Source of the DNA: Kiritimatiellia bacterium
Lineage (GTDB): Bacteria > Verrucomicrobiota > Kiritimatiellia > UBA8416 > JABMPJ01
Length of the DNA stretch: 64,000 nt
Assembly: GCA_030745755.1 (NCBI GenBank)
Contig: JASLOA010000027.1
Location: 62,001-126,000 of the forward strand
Direction of reading: 5' to 3'
Part shown: piece by piece, positions 1-8,042 of the stretch
How the letters are laid out: each line of letters starts with the position of its first letter
How positions within the stretch are numbered: position 1 is the stretch's first letter
Position numbers and translations under genes: made by a program
The notes under the pieces: model-generated
Told to the model about the DNA's origin: nothing
The model's input: the letters and a program-made list of their open reading frames with translations, nothing else
Databases searched by the model: none

Positions 1-42
1 GAAGTCAACACAAAAACTGATGAAATGGCAGGTGGAGAGGTT

Positions 43-1683
43 ATGGCAAGGATCTTACTGGTAGACGATGAGCCAAGCATTCGCACTACCCTCGGTGCAT
101 TTCTACGGGAGGCTGGTCATGCCGTCGCGCTGGCCGAAGACGTTGGTCCGGCCAAAGCCCTGATGGAGCGTGAGGTGTTCGACATGCTGATATCCGACAT
201 CCTGCTGCCCGGCGGATCAGGTGTCGACCTGGCGCGTGTCTTCAGAGTTGAGACACCATCCGCGCGTGTCATTATGATGACCGGCAGGCCGACGATCGAG
301 ACGGCCACCGAGGGCGTGCGGGTTGGCATCGCAGACTACCTGACCAAGCCCGTGTCCAAGAAGGCGATCCTTCGGTCGGTCGGCCACTGCCTGACGGTGA
401 AGGCGTTGGATGATGACCGTTTGCGCTTAGAGCAGGAGAACCGTCGACACCGGGACGAGCTGGAGGCCCGCGTCGCCAAACGTACCCGCGAGCTTGAGCA
501 GGCGCTTTCCGATCTGAAAGCGGCACAGGCCCAGATGATCAGACAGGAACGGCTGCGCGCACTGGGGCAGATGGTCAGCGGCATTGCGCACGACTTCAAC
601 AACATCCTCATGCCTATTCTCGGGCTCAGCGACTACCTGCTCAACATGACGGATGATGCCCTTCACGAGGATACCCGCACGGCAGTGGAAACGATAGAGT
701 CCGCCGCCCTCGATGCGCGTCAGATCATCCTGCGTCTGCGCGAGTTCTACCGGCCTGAGGAAGAGCCTAAGCTGGCCCCCGTGCAGCTGGCGGAGGTGGT
801 CCGCGAAGCTATCAAGCTGACGGAGCCGGCCTGGAAAGTACAGGCCGAAGCAGAAGGCCGTCGGAATACGATCGAGGAACACCTGCCGGCGGTGCCCCCC
901 GTTCTTGCCAACGAATCGCAGCTCCGCGAAGTGCTCACCAATCTCATCCTTAACGCGGTCGATGCCATGCCGGATGGCGGCACCCTCAACGTGTCGCTGA
1001 GCGAAACAGACAACGAGGTCAGTGTAGCCGTATGTGACACTGGGGTAGGCATGCCCGAGGACGTGCGGATACGCTGTCTGGACCCGTTCTTCTCTACCAA
1101 GGGGAAGCGGGGAACCGGGCTGGGGCTGTCGATGTGTCATGGGATTGTGCAGCGACACAGAGGTACCATGACCATCAAGTCTGAAATGGGCAAAGGCACA
1201 ACAGTCATTATCGCACTTCCGGTCGCGTGCCACCTCGAACAGCTAGGCAAAGAGCCGCCTCCCGTCGACCTTCCGACGAGCCTGCGCGTGCTTCTGGTAG
1301 ACGATGAGGAATGGGCACGGGACCTGGTCGCGCTCTTCCTTGATACGATGGGTTACGAGGTGAAGATGGCATCCAGCGGGATCGAGGGCATCACGTGTAT
1401 GGAACGGTCCCCGTTTGACCTGATCATCACGGATCGTGCCATGGACGGCCAGTCCGGTGACAAGGTGGCCGAATACGCATCGGTCCACGCGCCCGACACC
1501 GCTGTGGTCATGCTCACCGGGTTCGGGGCACTGATGGAGGACGAGCAAGACTGTCCTGATGGTGTACATGCGCTCCTGGGCAAGCCGATCCTGGCCAAGG
1601 AACTGTTCCGTGCGATCGGCGATGCCCTTGCCGCAAAGGACGCACAGCTTGCCTCGATGGCACCGGAAGCGGTCCCGGTTTAG
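43..1683 (+). CDS. Hybrid histidine kinase with receiver domains at both ends
   Basis: A cytoplasmic two-component protein of 546 residues with no membrane segment. It runs receiver, coiled-coil linker, kinase, receiver. The N-terminal receiver starts ARILLVDDEPS and has its predicted phospho-acceptor at D52 (LISDILLPGG). A charged helical linker (about 120-170) leads into a HisKA-type box with H183 (GIAHDFNN). The HATPase part shows NLILNAVDAMPDGG and the G-box GKRGTGLGLSMC. A second receiver begins near residue 417 and has D464 in IITDRAMDG. The ATG at 43 is preferred over the in-frame ATG at 25 because GGAGAGG lies just before it and nothing similar precedes 25. There is no DNA-binding output domain, so the protein probably integrates or relays phosphate. 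The partner regulator is not adjacent and the signal is unknown. Confidence 0.93.
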   Translation: MARILLVDDEPSIRTTLGAFLREAGHAVALAEDVGPAKALMEREVFDMLISDILLPGGSGVDLARVFRVETPSARVIMMTGRPTIETATEGVRVGIADYLTKPVSKKAILRSVGHCLTVKALDDDRLRLEQENRRHRDELEARVAKRTRELEQALSDLKAAQAQMIRQERLRALGQMVSGIAHDFNNILMPILGLSDYLLNMTDDALHEDTRTAVETIESAALDARQIILRLREFYRPEEEPKLAPVQLAEVVREAIKLTEPAWKVQAEAEGRRNTIEEHLPAVPPVLANESQLREVLTNLILNAVDAMPDGGTLNVSLSETDNEVSVAVCDTGVGMPEDVRIRCLDPFFSTKGKRGTGLGLSMCHGIVQRHRGTMTIKSEMGKGTTVIIALPVACHLEQLGKEPPPVDLPTSLRVLLVDDEEWARDLVALFLDTMGYEVKMASSGIEGITCMERSPFDLIITDRAMDGQSGDKVAEYASVHAPDTAVVMLTGFGALMEDEQDCPDGVHALLGKPILAKELFRAIGDALAAKDAQLASMAPEAVPV

Positions 1684-1942
1684 TCGCTCTCTCCTGCCTT
1701 CCCGCTAACATCTTCTCTGTCCATATCGGTCTTGCTCCGACAGTGCTGGGCAGCCTTTCCCTGCTCCCCGTAGGTGTACGCTCTGTTCGCCGCTGATCAG
1801 GGCGACCACCCTGTACTGCGCCAGAGCATTCGGTGCCTGTGCTGCAATCCCCATTACGAGAACCACTTACGGACATGGCTCCCCCGTTGGCACGCAACCA
1901 GCGTATGAGGTGAGCCGGTAGCGTACAAGTAGGAGGCTCAAG

Positions 1943-2569
1943 ATGAAGAAGCACATTTTCCTGACTCTGGTAGCAACAGGATGGATTGGGGGTTCACTGA
2001 CCGACGCAGCGGCCTGGACGGGCAGACGGGACCGGGAATCATTCAGCAACAACTGGGGGGACACCAGTATGGCCAGAGCTCACTCGAGGCATTGGGGTTC
2101 ATTTGGACGCAACCCTACGTGGGAGGCAAAGACGATGCCGGCGTGGCGTGGCGCGCAGACTTCTACAGCCCATGGTTTGCAGAATCCTCGAAGTGTCTGC
2201 GCGACCGTCAAGCGTCATGTCAGGTATTCGCGTGACACGAGTCCGGAAGAAGAATGGAAGGATGCGGAAGACACTTGGAGCGAGGGCACTGGTGACTGTG
2301 AGGATTTCGCTGTGCTCGTGAAGCAGCGTTGCAGGCAGAGAGGTGTGACGGCAGAGGTCTACTCTTTCTACCCGCCCAAGGGAAGCGGGCATGCTGTTGT
2401 GATCGGAGAGTGGAAGGGACGGTTGTGGATGTCGAGCAACGGGTCCTTTGTAGAGATCTCATCGATCGAGGATGCTTCATGCCGGGTGGCACAGTCACAG
2501 GGATGGGATCCTGATCTGGTGCTGATGAAGGTGGGTGAAAAGTCCCGTCATACCGCTGCGTCCTGGTAG
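1943..2569 (+). CDS. Exported transglutaminase-like cysteine proteinase family protein
   Basis: This 208-residue protein has a Sec-type leader (MKKHIFLTLVATGWIGG, likely cut near DAAA). Its C-terminal half resembles bacterial transglutaminase-like cysteine proteinases. The candidate nucleophile is the Cys in GTGDCEDFAVLV and the candidate His is in GSGHAVVIGEW. The third position falls in MSSNGSF, where Asn stands in place of the usual Asp. A strong AGGAGG lies 6 nt before the ATG. Family members process or crosslink surface proteins in the periplasm, but no LapA-like substrate or LapD-like partner is visible nearby, so the target is unknown. The family assignment is fairly secure from the GDCEDFA motif, while the activity is inferred. 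Confidence 0.75.
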   Translation: MKKHIFLTLVATGWIGGSLTDAAAWTGRRDRESFSNNWGDTSMARAHSRHWGSFGRNPTWEAKTMPAWRGAQTSTAHGLQNPRSVCATVKRHVRYSRDTSPEEEWKDAEDTWSEGTGDCEDFAVLVKQRCRQRGVTAEVYSFYPPKGSGHAVVIGEWKGRLWMSSNGSFVEISSIEDASCRVAQSQGWDPDLVLMKVGEKSRHTAASW

Positions 2570-2732
2570 GAAATGCGGCGGCACATCAAACGGGCATGTT
2601 CCTCGGCTCGCGGGGGACAGCTCGACCTGCCTTGCTGTTGGTGGGGCTTGCGTTTGATCGGGTGGGGTGGGACGTCCCTGCGAGCCACAATGACTTAGTT
2701 GCAGAATCGTTCGGGCGTGGTATGGTGGAGCC

Positions 2733-3743
2733 ATGAAGGCGATGAACGTTATTTGTAGGATGCTCGTGATCATGCTACTGACGGGCTGCGCGTCACTGCG
2801 GGTGAAGGATACCGATCCGAATGCTATTCTCCCCGAGGCCTACCGGGGTTGGAACCGGGCATATCGGTTGGAGAACGATGCGGCAACGGTGATTGTGGTT
2901 CCTGAAACCGGGCGCCTGATGCACTTGGGGTTGCGGGATGGGGTGAACGTGTTGCGCAACGATCCGGCCTTGCTGGGCAAGGCACCACTGGAGGAGTCTA
3001 CCTGGACCAACTACGGTGGCGACTGGCTGTGGCCGGTGGCACAGTCGCGTTGGCCCGGGCTCAACAAGGTCGACTGGCCGCCGCCCGCCGCGCTGTGCGA
3101 TGCGGCCTGGGATGCGTACGCGTGGCACGAGCCGGACGGCCGGCAGTCGTGTCTGCTGATCCGCTATTACGGTACACCCGTGAATGCAGTCGTGATGCGC
3201 CAGTTCACGCTGGATCCCGGGAGGCCGCTTGTGACTGTCCAGCAACGCATGGTGGCTGCCGCGGACGCCACGGTGCCGTTGACGCTCTGGTCCATCACAC
3301 AGATCGACTCACCCCAGCAAGTGCTCTTTCCTGTCCGCGCCAACTCGGCGTTCGATAAGGGCTACAAGGTGATGATGGGGGATGCGCCGCCGGGGCCCAT
3401 GACCGACTGCGATGAGGTGCTGTCCTGCGATCTGATCAAGGCCGATCTCTCCAAGATTGGCATGGATACCCCTGTTCCCTGGATTGCTGCGCGCAAGCAC
3501 GATGTGGTGACGGTGGTCCGCGCCAGCCACCCCTTCAGCGGTGAGTACCCGGATGGTGGTTGCTCGCTTCAGCTTTTCGCGATGGGTAGAGGCAAGTACG
3601 CCGAGATTGAGACGCTCAGTCCGGAGTTTGACCTCCGCGCCGGAGAAAGCCTGGGCAACACACTAACGATCGAGTTGCTGACCTGTCACCCCGGCATGTC
3701 GCCCTGCCGGCTGGCCGACCGGTTGCGCCCCGAGGAGAAGTGA
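2733..3743 (+). CDS. DUF4380-type lipoprotein
   Basis: A 336-residue predicted lipoprotein. After a short basic start comes a hydrophobic stretch ending in the lipobox LLTGC, so the mature protein would begin at Cys19 or so. The body resembles the DUF4380 family: an early ETGRLMHLGLRDGVNVL segment, then NYGGDWLWPVAQSRWPG and repeated aromatic beta-strand segments. These suggest a sugar-mutarotase-like beta-sandwich, which is inference from the family fold. Two in-frame ATGs (2733, 2742) are possible; a GGTGGAG is close to the first. The stop codon lies inside a short tandem repeat. No enzymatic function can be assigned. Confidence 0.7.
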   Translation: MKAMNVICRMLVIMLLTGCASLRVKDTDPNAILPEAYRGWNRAYRLENDAATVIVVPETGRLMHLGLRDGVNVLRNDPALLGKAPLEESTWTNYGGDWLWPVAQSRWPGLNKVDWPPPAALCDAAWDAYAWHEPDGRQSCLLIRYYGTPVNAVVMRQFTLDPGRPLVTVQQRMVAAADATVPLTLWSITQIDSPQQVLFPVRANSAFDKGYKVMMGDAPPGPMTDCDEVLSCDLIKADLSKIGMDTPVPWIAARKHDVVTVVRASHPFSGEYPDGGCSLQLFAMGRGKYAEIETLSPEFDLRAGESLGNTLTIELLTCHPGMSPCRLADRLRPEEK

Positions 3744-3768
3744 TCAGTGATCAGTAATCAGTGATCAG
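3741..3768 (+). repeat. Tandem 7-bp repeat TGATCAG/TAATCAG
   Basis: Four consecutive 7-bp units read TGATCAG, TGATCAG, TAATCAG, TGATCAG. The first TGA is also the stop codon of the lipoprotein gene, and the array ends just before the GGAAAGG ribosome site of the next gene. Similar but degenerate words (GATCACAG, AATCAGTG, GATCAGG) occur at 9668-9713. The role is unknown. Confidence 0.8.
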
Positions 3769-3784
3769 TTGGAAAGGCTTCTTG

Positions 3785-4999
3785 ATGCGAGTCCCCGAGT
3801 TGTTGATGCCCGCCGGAAGTTTGTCCAAGGTGCGTATGGCGCTGGCCTACGGGGCGGATGCGGTCTATGTGGGCGCGCCGGGTCTCTCGATGCGGCCGGA
3901 CGATGTAACGCTCGATCTTGCCGATCTTTCAGAAGCGGTGTCGCTGGCTCACGACGCGGGCCGCAAGCTCTATGCTTGCATCAACATCCTCATGTTTGAG
4001 GACGATCTGCCGCTTCTGGCTGCCTGGCTGGAAGAAACGCGTGACTTGGCGTTCGATGCGCTGCTGGTTGCCGATCCGGGCGCCATGGCATGGGTTCAGA
4101 AACATCGGCCCGACGTGCCGGTGCACGTATCCACCCAGATGAGCACGGCCAACACTGCTGCTGCCACGTTCTGGAAGACGGCTGGCGCCAAGCGCGTGGT
4201 GCTGGCGCGTGAATGCAGCATCGCGGATGCCGCCACAATCGCGAAAGAGAGCGGCATTGAGGTGGAGATGTTCGTCCACGGGGCGATGTGCATGGCCATC
4301 TCGGGGCGCTGTCTGCTCTCGGCCCACCTCTGCGGTAAGAGCGGTTCACGCGGCGAGTGCAAGCACAGTTGCCGCTGGCAATGGCAGCTCGTGGAAGAGA
4401 AGCGGCCCGGTGAGGCCTTGCCGATCTTCGAAGCCGGCGGCAGCACGTTCCTGATGGGATCGACCGATCTCTGCCTGATCCAGCATATCCCGCTCCTGGC
4501 TTCCAGCGGTCTGGCCTCGCTCAAAGTTGAGGGCCGCATGAAGAGCGAGTATTATGTGGCGACTGTGGCGCGCGTCTATCGGGCGGCACTCGATGCCTAT
4601 GCCGCAGACCCGGATGGCTATGAGCTTGACCCGGCTTGGGTCGCCGAACTTGATGCCGTCAGCCATCGCCCCTACGACGAGGGGTTCGCTTTCGGCTATC
4701 CCGTAGACCGACCCCGCAAACTGCAGGCCGAGAATCGGCTGATGACCACACACGAGATGGTTGCCATCCTGGTCGGGCGTGATGCAGATGACTACCGGCT
4801 GAACGTCAAACACCCGTTCGGGGTGGGGGAGTCCTTTGAATGGATCGGCCCTGCGGCGACCGGGGGCAGCGTCACCATCGCCTCAATCGCGCGCGACGGG
4901 TCGCCCACCGAGCGCTCACACTGTGGCACGGAAGTGACGGTTGCTTTTGAGGGCGACGTTCAGTTGCCGGACCTTGCCGTCTTGCGCCGCCAGCGCTAG
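3785..4999 (+). CDS. Peptidase U32 family protein (TrhP/YegQ-like)
   Basis: A 404-residue cytoplasmic protein that begins RVPELLMPAGSLSKVRMALAYGADAVYVG, the usual N-terminus of U32 enzymes. It carries the family signature with a cysteine set in EMFVHGAMCMAISGRCLLS, followed by CKHSC. In characterised relatives these cysteines bind an FeS cluster, and the proteins act in tRNA or rRNA hydroxylation (TrhP, RlhA) rather than as peptidases. The ATG at 3785 is chosen because GGAAAGG lies 9 nt upstream and homology starts there; the upstream in-frame ATG at 3761 lies inside the GATCAGT repeat tail. tRNA U34 hydroxylation is the best guess, but U32 subfamilies cannot be separated by eye. Confidence 0.85.
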   Translation: MRVPELLMPAGSLSKVRMALAYGADAVYVGAPGLSMRPDDVTLDLADLSEAVSLAHDAGRKLYACINILMFEDDLPLLAAWLEETRDLAFDALLVADPGAMAWVQKHRPDVPVHVSTQMSTANTAAATFWKTAGAKRVVLARECSIADAATIAKESGIEVEMFVHGAMCMAISGRCLLSAHLCGKSGSRGECKHSCRWQWQLVEEKRPGEALPIFEAGGSTFLMGSTDLCLIQHIPLLASSGLASLKVEGRMKSEYYVATVARVYRAALDAYAADPDGYELDPAWVAELDAVSHRPYDEGFAFGYPVDRPRKLQAENRLMTTHEMVAILVGRDADDYRLNVKHPFGVGESFEWIGPAATGGSVTIASIARDGSPTERSHCGTEVTVAFEGDVQLPDLAVLRRQR

Positions 5000-5074
5000 A
5001 TCAGGTGAGACCTCCTGGTCGCAATACGTGCGGTTCGTTGGAGGGAAAGAGTAGACGGTTCGGCTGTCCAGAGA

Positions 5075-5173
5075 CCAGGGGTTCCACCCCTGGCTATGAC
5101 GTTCGACCCCGTTGGGGTCGTTTCCCTGCACCCCAAAGGGGTGCTCCATCATAGCCCGGCGAGAATCGCCGGG
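5075..5173. repeat. Cloverleaf-like cluster of four hairpins between convergent genes
   Basis: Four perfect 7-bp hairpins are packed into about 100 bp: CCAGGGG/CCCCTGG (5075-5093), CGACCCC/GGGGTCG (5104-5120), GCACCCC/GGGGTGC (5128-5144) and CCCGGCG/CGCCGGG (5155-5173). An outer 8-bp stem GGCTATGA (5092-5099) with TCATAGCC (5149-5156) encloses the middle two, so a multi-branched fold is possible. The element lies between two converging gene ends (4999 and 5189) and could act as a bidirectional terminator. No T-tract is present. Confidence 0.75.
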
Positions 5174-5188
5174 ATCAAGGCCTCGCCC

Positions 5189-5914
5189 CTAAATCCCCGA
5201 CCCGCCCTGGTAGGAGATGTGGAGGCCGCACTCCTTGTGCTCCGGGCTTTCCCACCACCAGCGGCCGGCGCGCTCATCCATCTCACCCTTGCAGGAGCGG
5301 GTGCAGCATTCGCAGCCGATCGAGAGGTAGCCCTCGTTGTAGAGTTGATGGTAGGGCACATCGTGTTCGTGGATATAGTCCCAGAGCTGTTCCTTGTTCC
5401 AGTTCACCAGCGGGTTGATCTTGATCTTGCCGGGGTGGACCGGGTCGTCTTCGATTACCTTCAGCTCCTTACGCGTTACGAGCTGATCGGTTCGTCGTCC
5501 GGTGATCCACGCATCGTATTCGGTCAGGGCCCGGGTCAACGGTTCTACTTTGCGCATCCCGCAGCACTCCTTGCGGTTCTCGATACTCTCCTTGAAGGAG
5601 TAGAGTCCTTTGCTCCGGACCATCTTCTCGATGGCCTCGTGACGCGGGAATACCCAGTGGATGTCGATCCCGTACTTCCGGGATATGCGATCAGCACAGG
5701 CGTAGGTTTCCTCGGGCAGGCGGCCGGTATCGATCGAGAACACCTGCACGCGCTTCCCGACCCGGTGAATCATGTCGAGCAGCACCACGCCGCCGATCTG
5801 GAAGCTCATGGCCAGGCCGATCCGGTCGCCGTAGTGGTCGATCGCCGTGGCCAGGACATCTTCCGGCGCTTGCCTGTCTGGATGCGAAATCAAGTTGGTG
5901 ATCTCTTCAGTCAT
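5189..5914 (-). CDS. cysH: Assimilatory APS/PAPS reductase, FeS type
   Basis: A 241-residue PAPS-reductase-family enzyme that reduces activated sulfate to sulfite. The N-terminus has the nucleotide-binding part (AMSFQIGGVVLLDMIHR, FSIDTGRLPEETY). Paired cysteines occur in KECCGMRK and again in SIGCECCTR, the CC...CXXC pattern of [4Fe-4S] adenylyl-sulfate reductases. WITGRRTDQ is the conserved substrate loop. The ATG at 5914 overlaps the upstream oxidoreductase stop by 8 nt (ATGACTGA), indicating translational coupling; the frame runs open upstream but that is overlap. The electron donor would be thioredoxin-like. APS is favoured over PAPS because of the cluster cysteines. Confidence 0.9.
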   Translation of the reverse strand: MTEEITNLISHPDRQAPEDVLATAIDHYGDRIGLAMSFQIGGVVLLDMIHRVGKRVQVFSIDTGRLPEETYACADRISRKYGIDIHWVFPRHEAIEKMVRSKGLYSFKESIENRKECCGMRKVEPLTRALTEYDAWITGRRTDQLVTRKELKVIEDDPVHPGKIKINPLVNWNKEQLWDYIHEHDVPYHQLYNEGYLSIGCECCTRSCKGEMDERAGRWWWESPEHKECGLHISYQGGSGI

Positions 5915-8042
5915 GAGCTCTTTCCCGCCGTGCCGGGCCACAGGCCGGTACGGTCTCTCTATCCACTTTCTGTAAGCTGATCGCATCAACCGGACATGCT
6001 CTCAGGCAGGCACCGCAGCGGATACAGTCTTCCTGGTTGATCCAGATCAGGTTGGTGTCGTCCGTGCCCGTGGCTTCCTCCCAATCCACAATACGCCCTT
6101 CGTCGTCGTACTTCAATTCTTTGACCCTGAGGATGCAATCGGGGCGTGGCTTGGCCTTGATACACCAATCGCAGTAGATGCATCTGTCGGAGTCGATCTC
6201 GTACTTGTAGTGACAGCGATAGCAGCGCTGGGTTTCGTCTACCGCCAGCCCGGCGTCATAGCCGGTTTCCACCTCGGCGGTCAGATCGCGCTGCTCCACA
6301 TTGCACAGCGGCATACTCTGAAGCGGCACAGCATCCATCTCGCGGATGCGTCCGGTATCGCCGGCATCAACGATGCGGACCCGATCACGGATGCGTTCTT
6401 CAGTGCTGAGGTACTCATCTACGGTGCGAGCGACCTGCTTGCCGTGGCCGATCGCGTTGATCAGGGAGCTGGCGCCTTCGGCGTAGTCGCCGGCCACAAA
6501 GATATCCTTGAGCGGCGTGCGTCCATCCGCGTCACGCCGCAACCAGCGATCCAGGTCCAACAGGTCGGCTTTCAAATCTCCATCAATCCACTCGCCGTCC
6601 GGGAACTGGCCGGTGGCCAGGAGCACCGTATCGGCCTCCACGACAAACGCGCTGCCTTCCACGGGCACCGGCCGCCTGCGTCCGCTCGCGTCGGGTGCGC
6701 CCAGCTCGTTACGCACAAACTCCACACCCGTCACCGCACCGTTCTCACCGATGTAACGCACCGGGCTGACCAGGAACTCCATGTCGATATGCTCATGGCC
6801 CAGCTCTTTGAGTTCGCCGGGCGTGGTCAACATCTCGTTATGCGTGCGCCGGTACCAGACGGCGACGTGGTCGCGGGGCGGGTAGAGGACCGTTCCGCGC
6901 GGCGCGCCAGGCGCATCGCTCTCGCCAAATGCCAGCGTAACCGCCCCGAGCCGTTTGGCCGTACGGGCGCAGTCCATGGCCGTGAAGCCGCCACCGATCA
7001 CGATCACGTGGCGTCCGATCTCGGCCGAGCCGAAGGCGTTGACCTCCAGCAGGAAATCGAGTCCGTGCCGAATGCCCTTCAGCTCTTTTCCCGGCAGATC
7101 GAGCAGGTTGGGGCGCAACGTGCCGGCCGCCAGAACGACCGCGTCGTTCGCTGCTCGTAACTTGGTCAGCGTAATATCCTTTCCTACCTCGACACCGCAA
7201 GTGATCTCCACGCCGAGCAACTTCACCTGTTCGATCTCACGTTCGATCACCTCGTGCGGCAGGCGGAACTCCGGGATGCCCTGGTTCATCATGCCGCCGG
7301 GCACACTGTGTTTCTCGAGCACGGTCACGGCATGTCCGCAGCGAGCCAGTTCACGCGCGACGGCCAGGCCGGCCACGCCGGCCCCCACTACGGCCACCAT
7401 CTTACCGGAATCGGGATACCACTTGTCGAGTAGCACGGGATCGCTGCCCTTGAGGTCGGCCGCGGCGCGCTTGGAGTGGCAGATCGCAACGCTCTCACCC
7501 AGGCCGTCCCAGCCGTGGCGACAGCGTGCTTCGCAAGGCCGTGCGCAGACACGCCCCAGCACGCCCGGGAAGACGTTGCTCTCCAGGTTAAGCCGGTAGG
7601 CGCGGTCATACTCGCCACTATAGATGGCGGTCAGGTATTCCGGAATGTTCGTGTGGGCCGGACAGGCCTCCTGGCAGGGAATGTTGCGCGCGATCCAATC
7701 GAAATCCTTGGCGGCGCTGCCGCTGCCGTGATGTTCAGAGAGGGCGGCGAAGGGGTAGGCCAGGCTGCGTGGGGCTGTCTTCTTTTCGGCTAAAGGCTGC
7801 GCGTGTTCGGTCCGCAATGTTTCGAGCCAGGCCTCATCGAACCCCGCCATCTGGGCACGGTTGGCGAAGAAGTGGCCCGCATAGAGATCGCCGCGCGCAT
7901 CACCGCGCTGAAAGTAGGCCCGCGCCAGGAGCGCAAACTCCCACGCATCCCGGGCGGCACGGTGACCACACAGCCGGTCTATCGCTTCTTCGTTATGATG
8001 AGCGTCGAGCAGTGTCTCAATGTCTGTGCGCAGGTCAGGGAT
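5907..8042 (-). CDS. FeS-flavin oxidoreductase (GltD-like) with C-terminal ferredoxin domain; start uncertain
   Basis: A pyridine-nucleotide oxidoreductase that probably feeds electrons to the adjacent sulfite reductase. Order from the ATG at 7850: N-terminal cluster domain (CQEACP, CARPCEARC), FAD-binding VVGAGVAGLAVARELA, second dinucleotide fold VIVIGGGFTAMDCART, ATGQFPDGE, then a ferredoxin part (CIYCDWC, CIRCGACLRACP). The frame stays open and protein-like for 64 codons upstream of 7850, with no ATG, GTG or TTG and no ribosome site at 7850. At 8042 an ATC follows GGAGG by 6 nt and overlaps the sulfite reductase stop by exactly 8 nt, the same overlap seen with cysH. I therefore give 8042 as the start; a conservative call is 7850 (647 aa). 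Confidence 0.85.
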   Translation of the reverse strand: MPDLRTDIETLLDAHHNEEAIDRLCGHRAARDAWEFALLARAYFQRGDARGDLYAGHFFANRAQMAGFDEAWLETLRTEHAQPLAEKKTAPRSLAYPFAALSEHHGSGSAAKDFDWIARNIPCQEACPAHTNIPEYLTAIYSGEYDRAYRLNLESNVFPGVLGRVCARPCEARCRHGWDGLGESVAICHSKRAAADLKGSDPVLLDKWYPDSGKMVAVVGAGVAGLAVARELARCGHAVTVLEKHSVPGGMMNQGIPEFRLPHEVIEREIEQVKLLGVEITCGVEVGKDITLTKLRAANDAVVLAAGTLRPNLLDLPGKELKGIRHGLDFLLEVNAFGSAEIGRHVIVIGGGFTAMDCARTAKRLGAVTLAFGESDAPGAPRGTVLYPPRDHVAVWYRRTHNEMLTTPGELKELGHEHIDMEFLVSPVRYIGENGAVTGVEFVRNELGAPDASGRRRPVPVEGSAFVVEADTVLLATGQFPDGEWIDGDLKADLLDLDRWLRRDADGRTPLKDIFVAGDYAEGASSLINAIGHGKQVARTVDEYLSTEERIRDRVRIVDAGDTGRIREMDAVPLQSMPLCNVEQRDLTAEVETGYDAGLAVDETQRCYRCHYKYEIDSDRCIYCDWCIKAKPRPDCILRVKELKYDDEGRIVDWEEATGTDDTNLIWINQEDCIRCGACLRACPVDAISLQKVDRETVPACGPARRERAHD

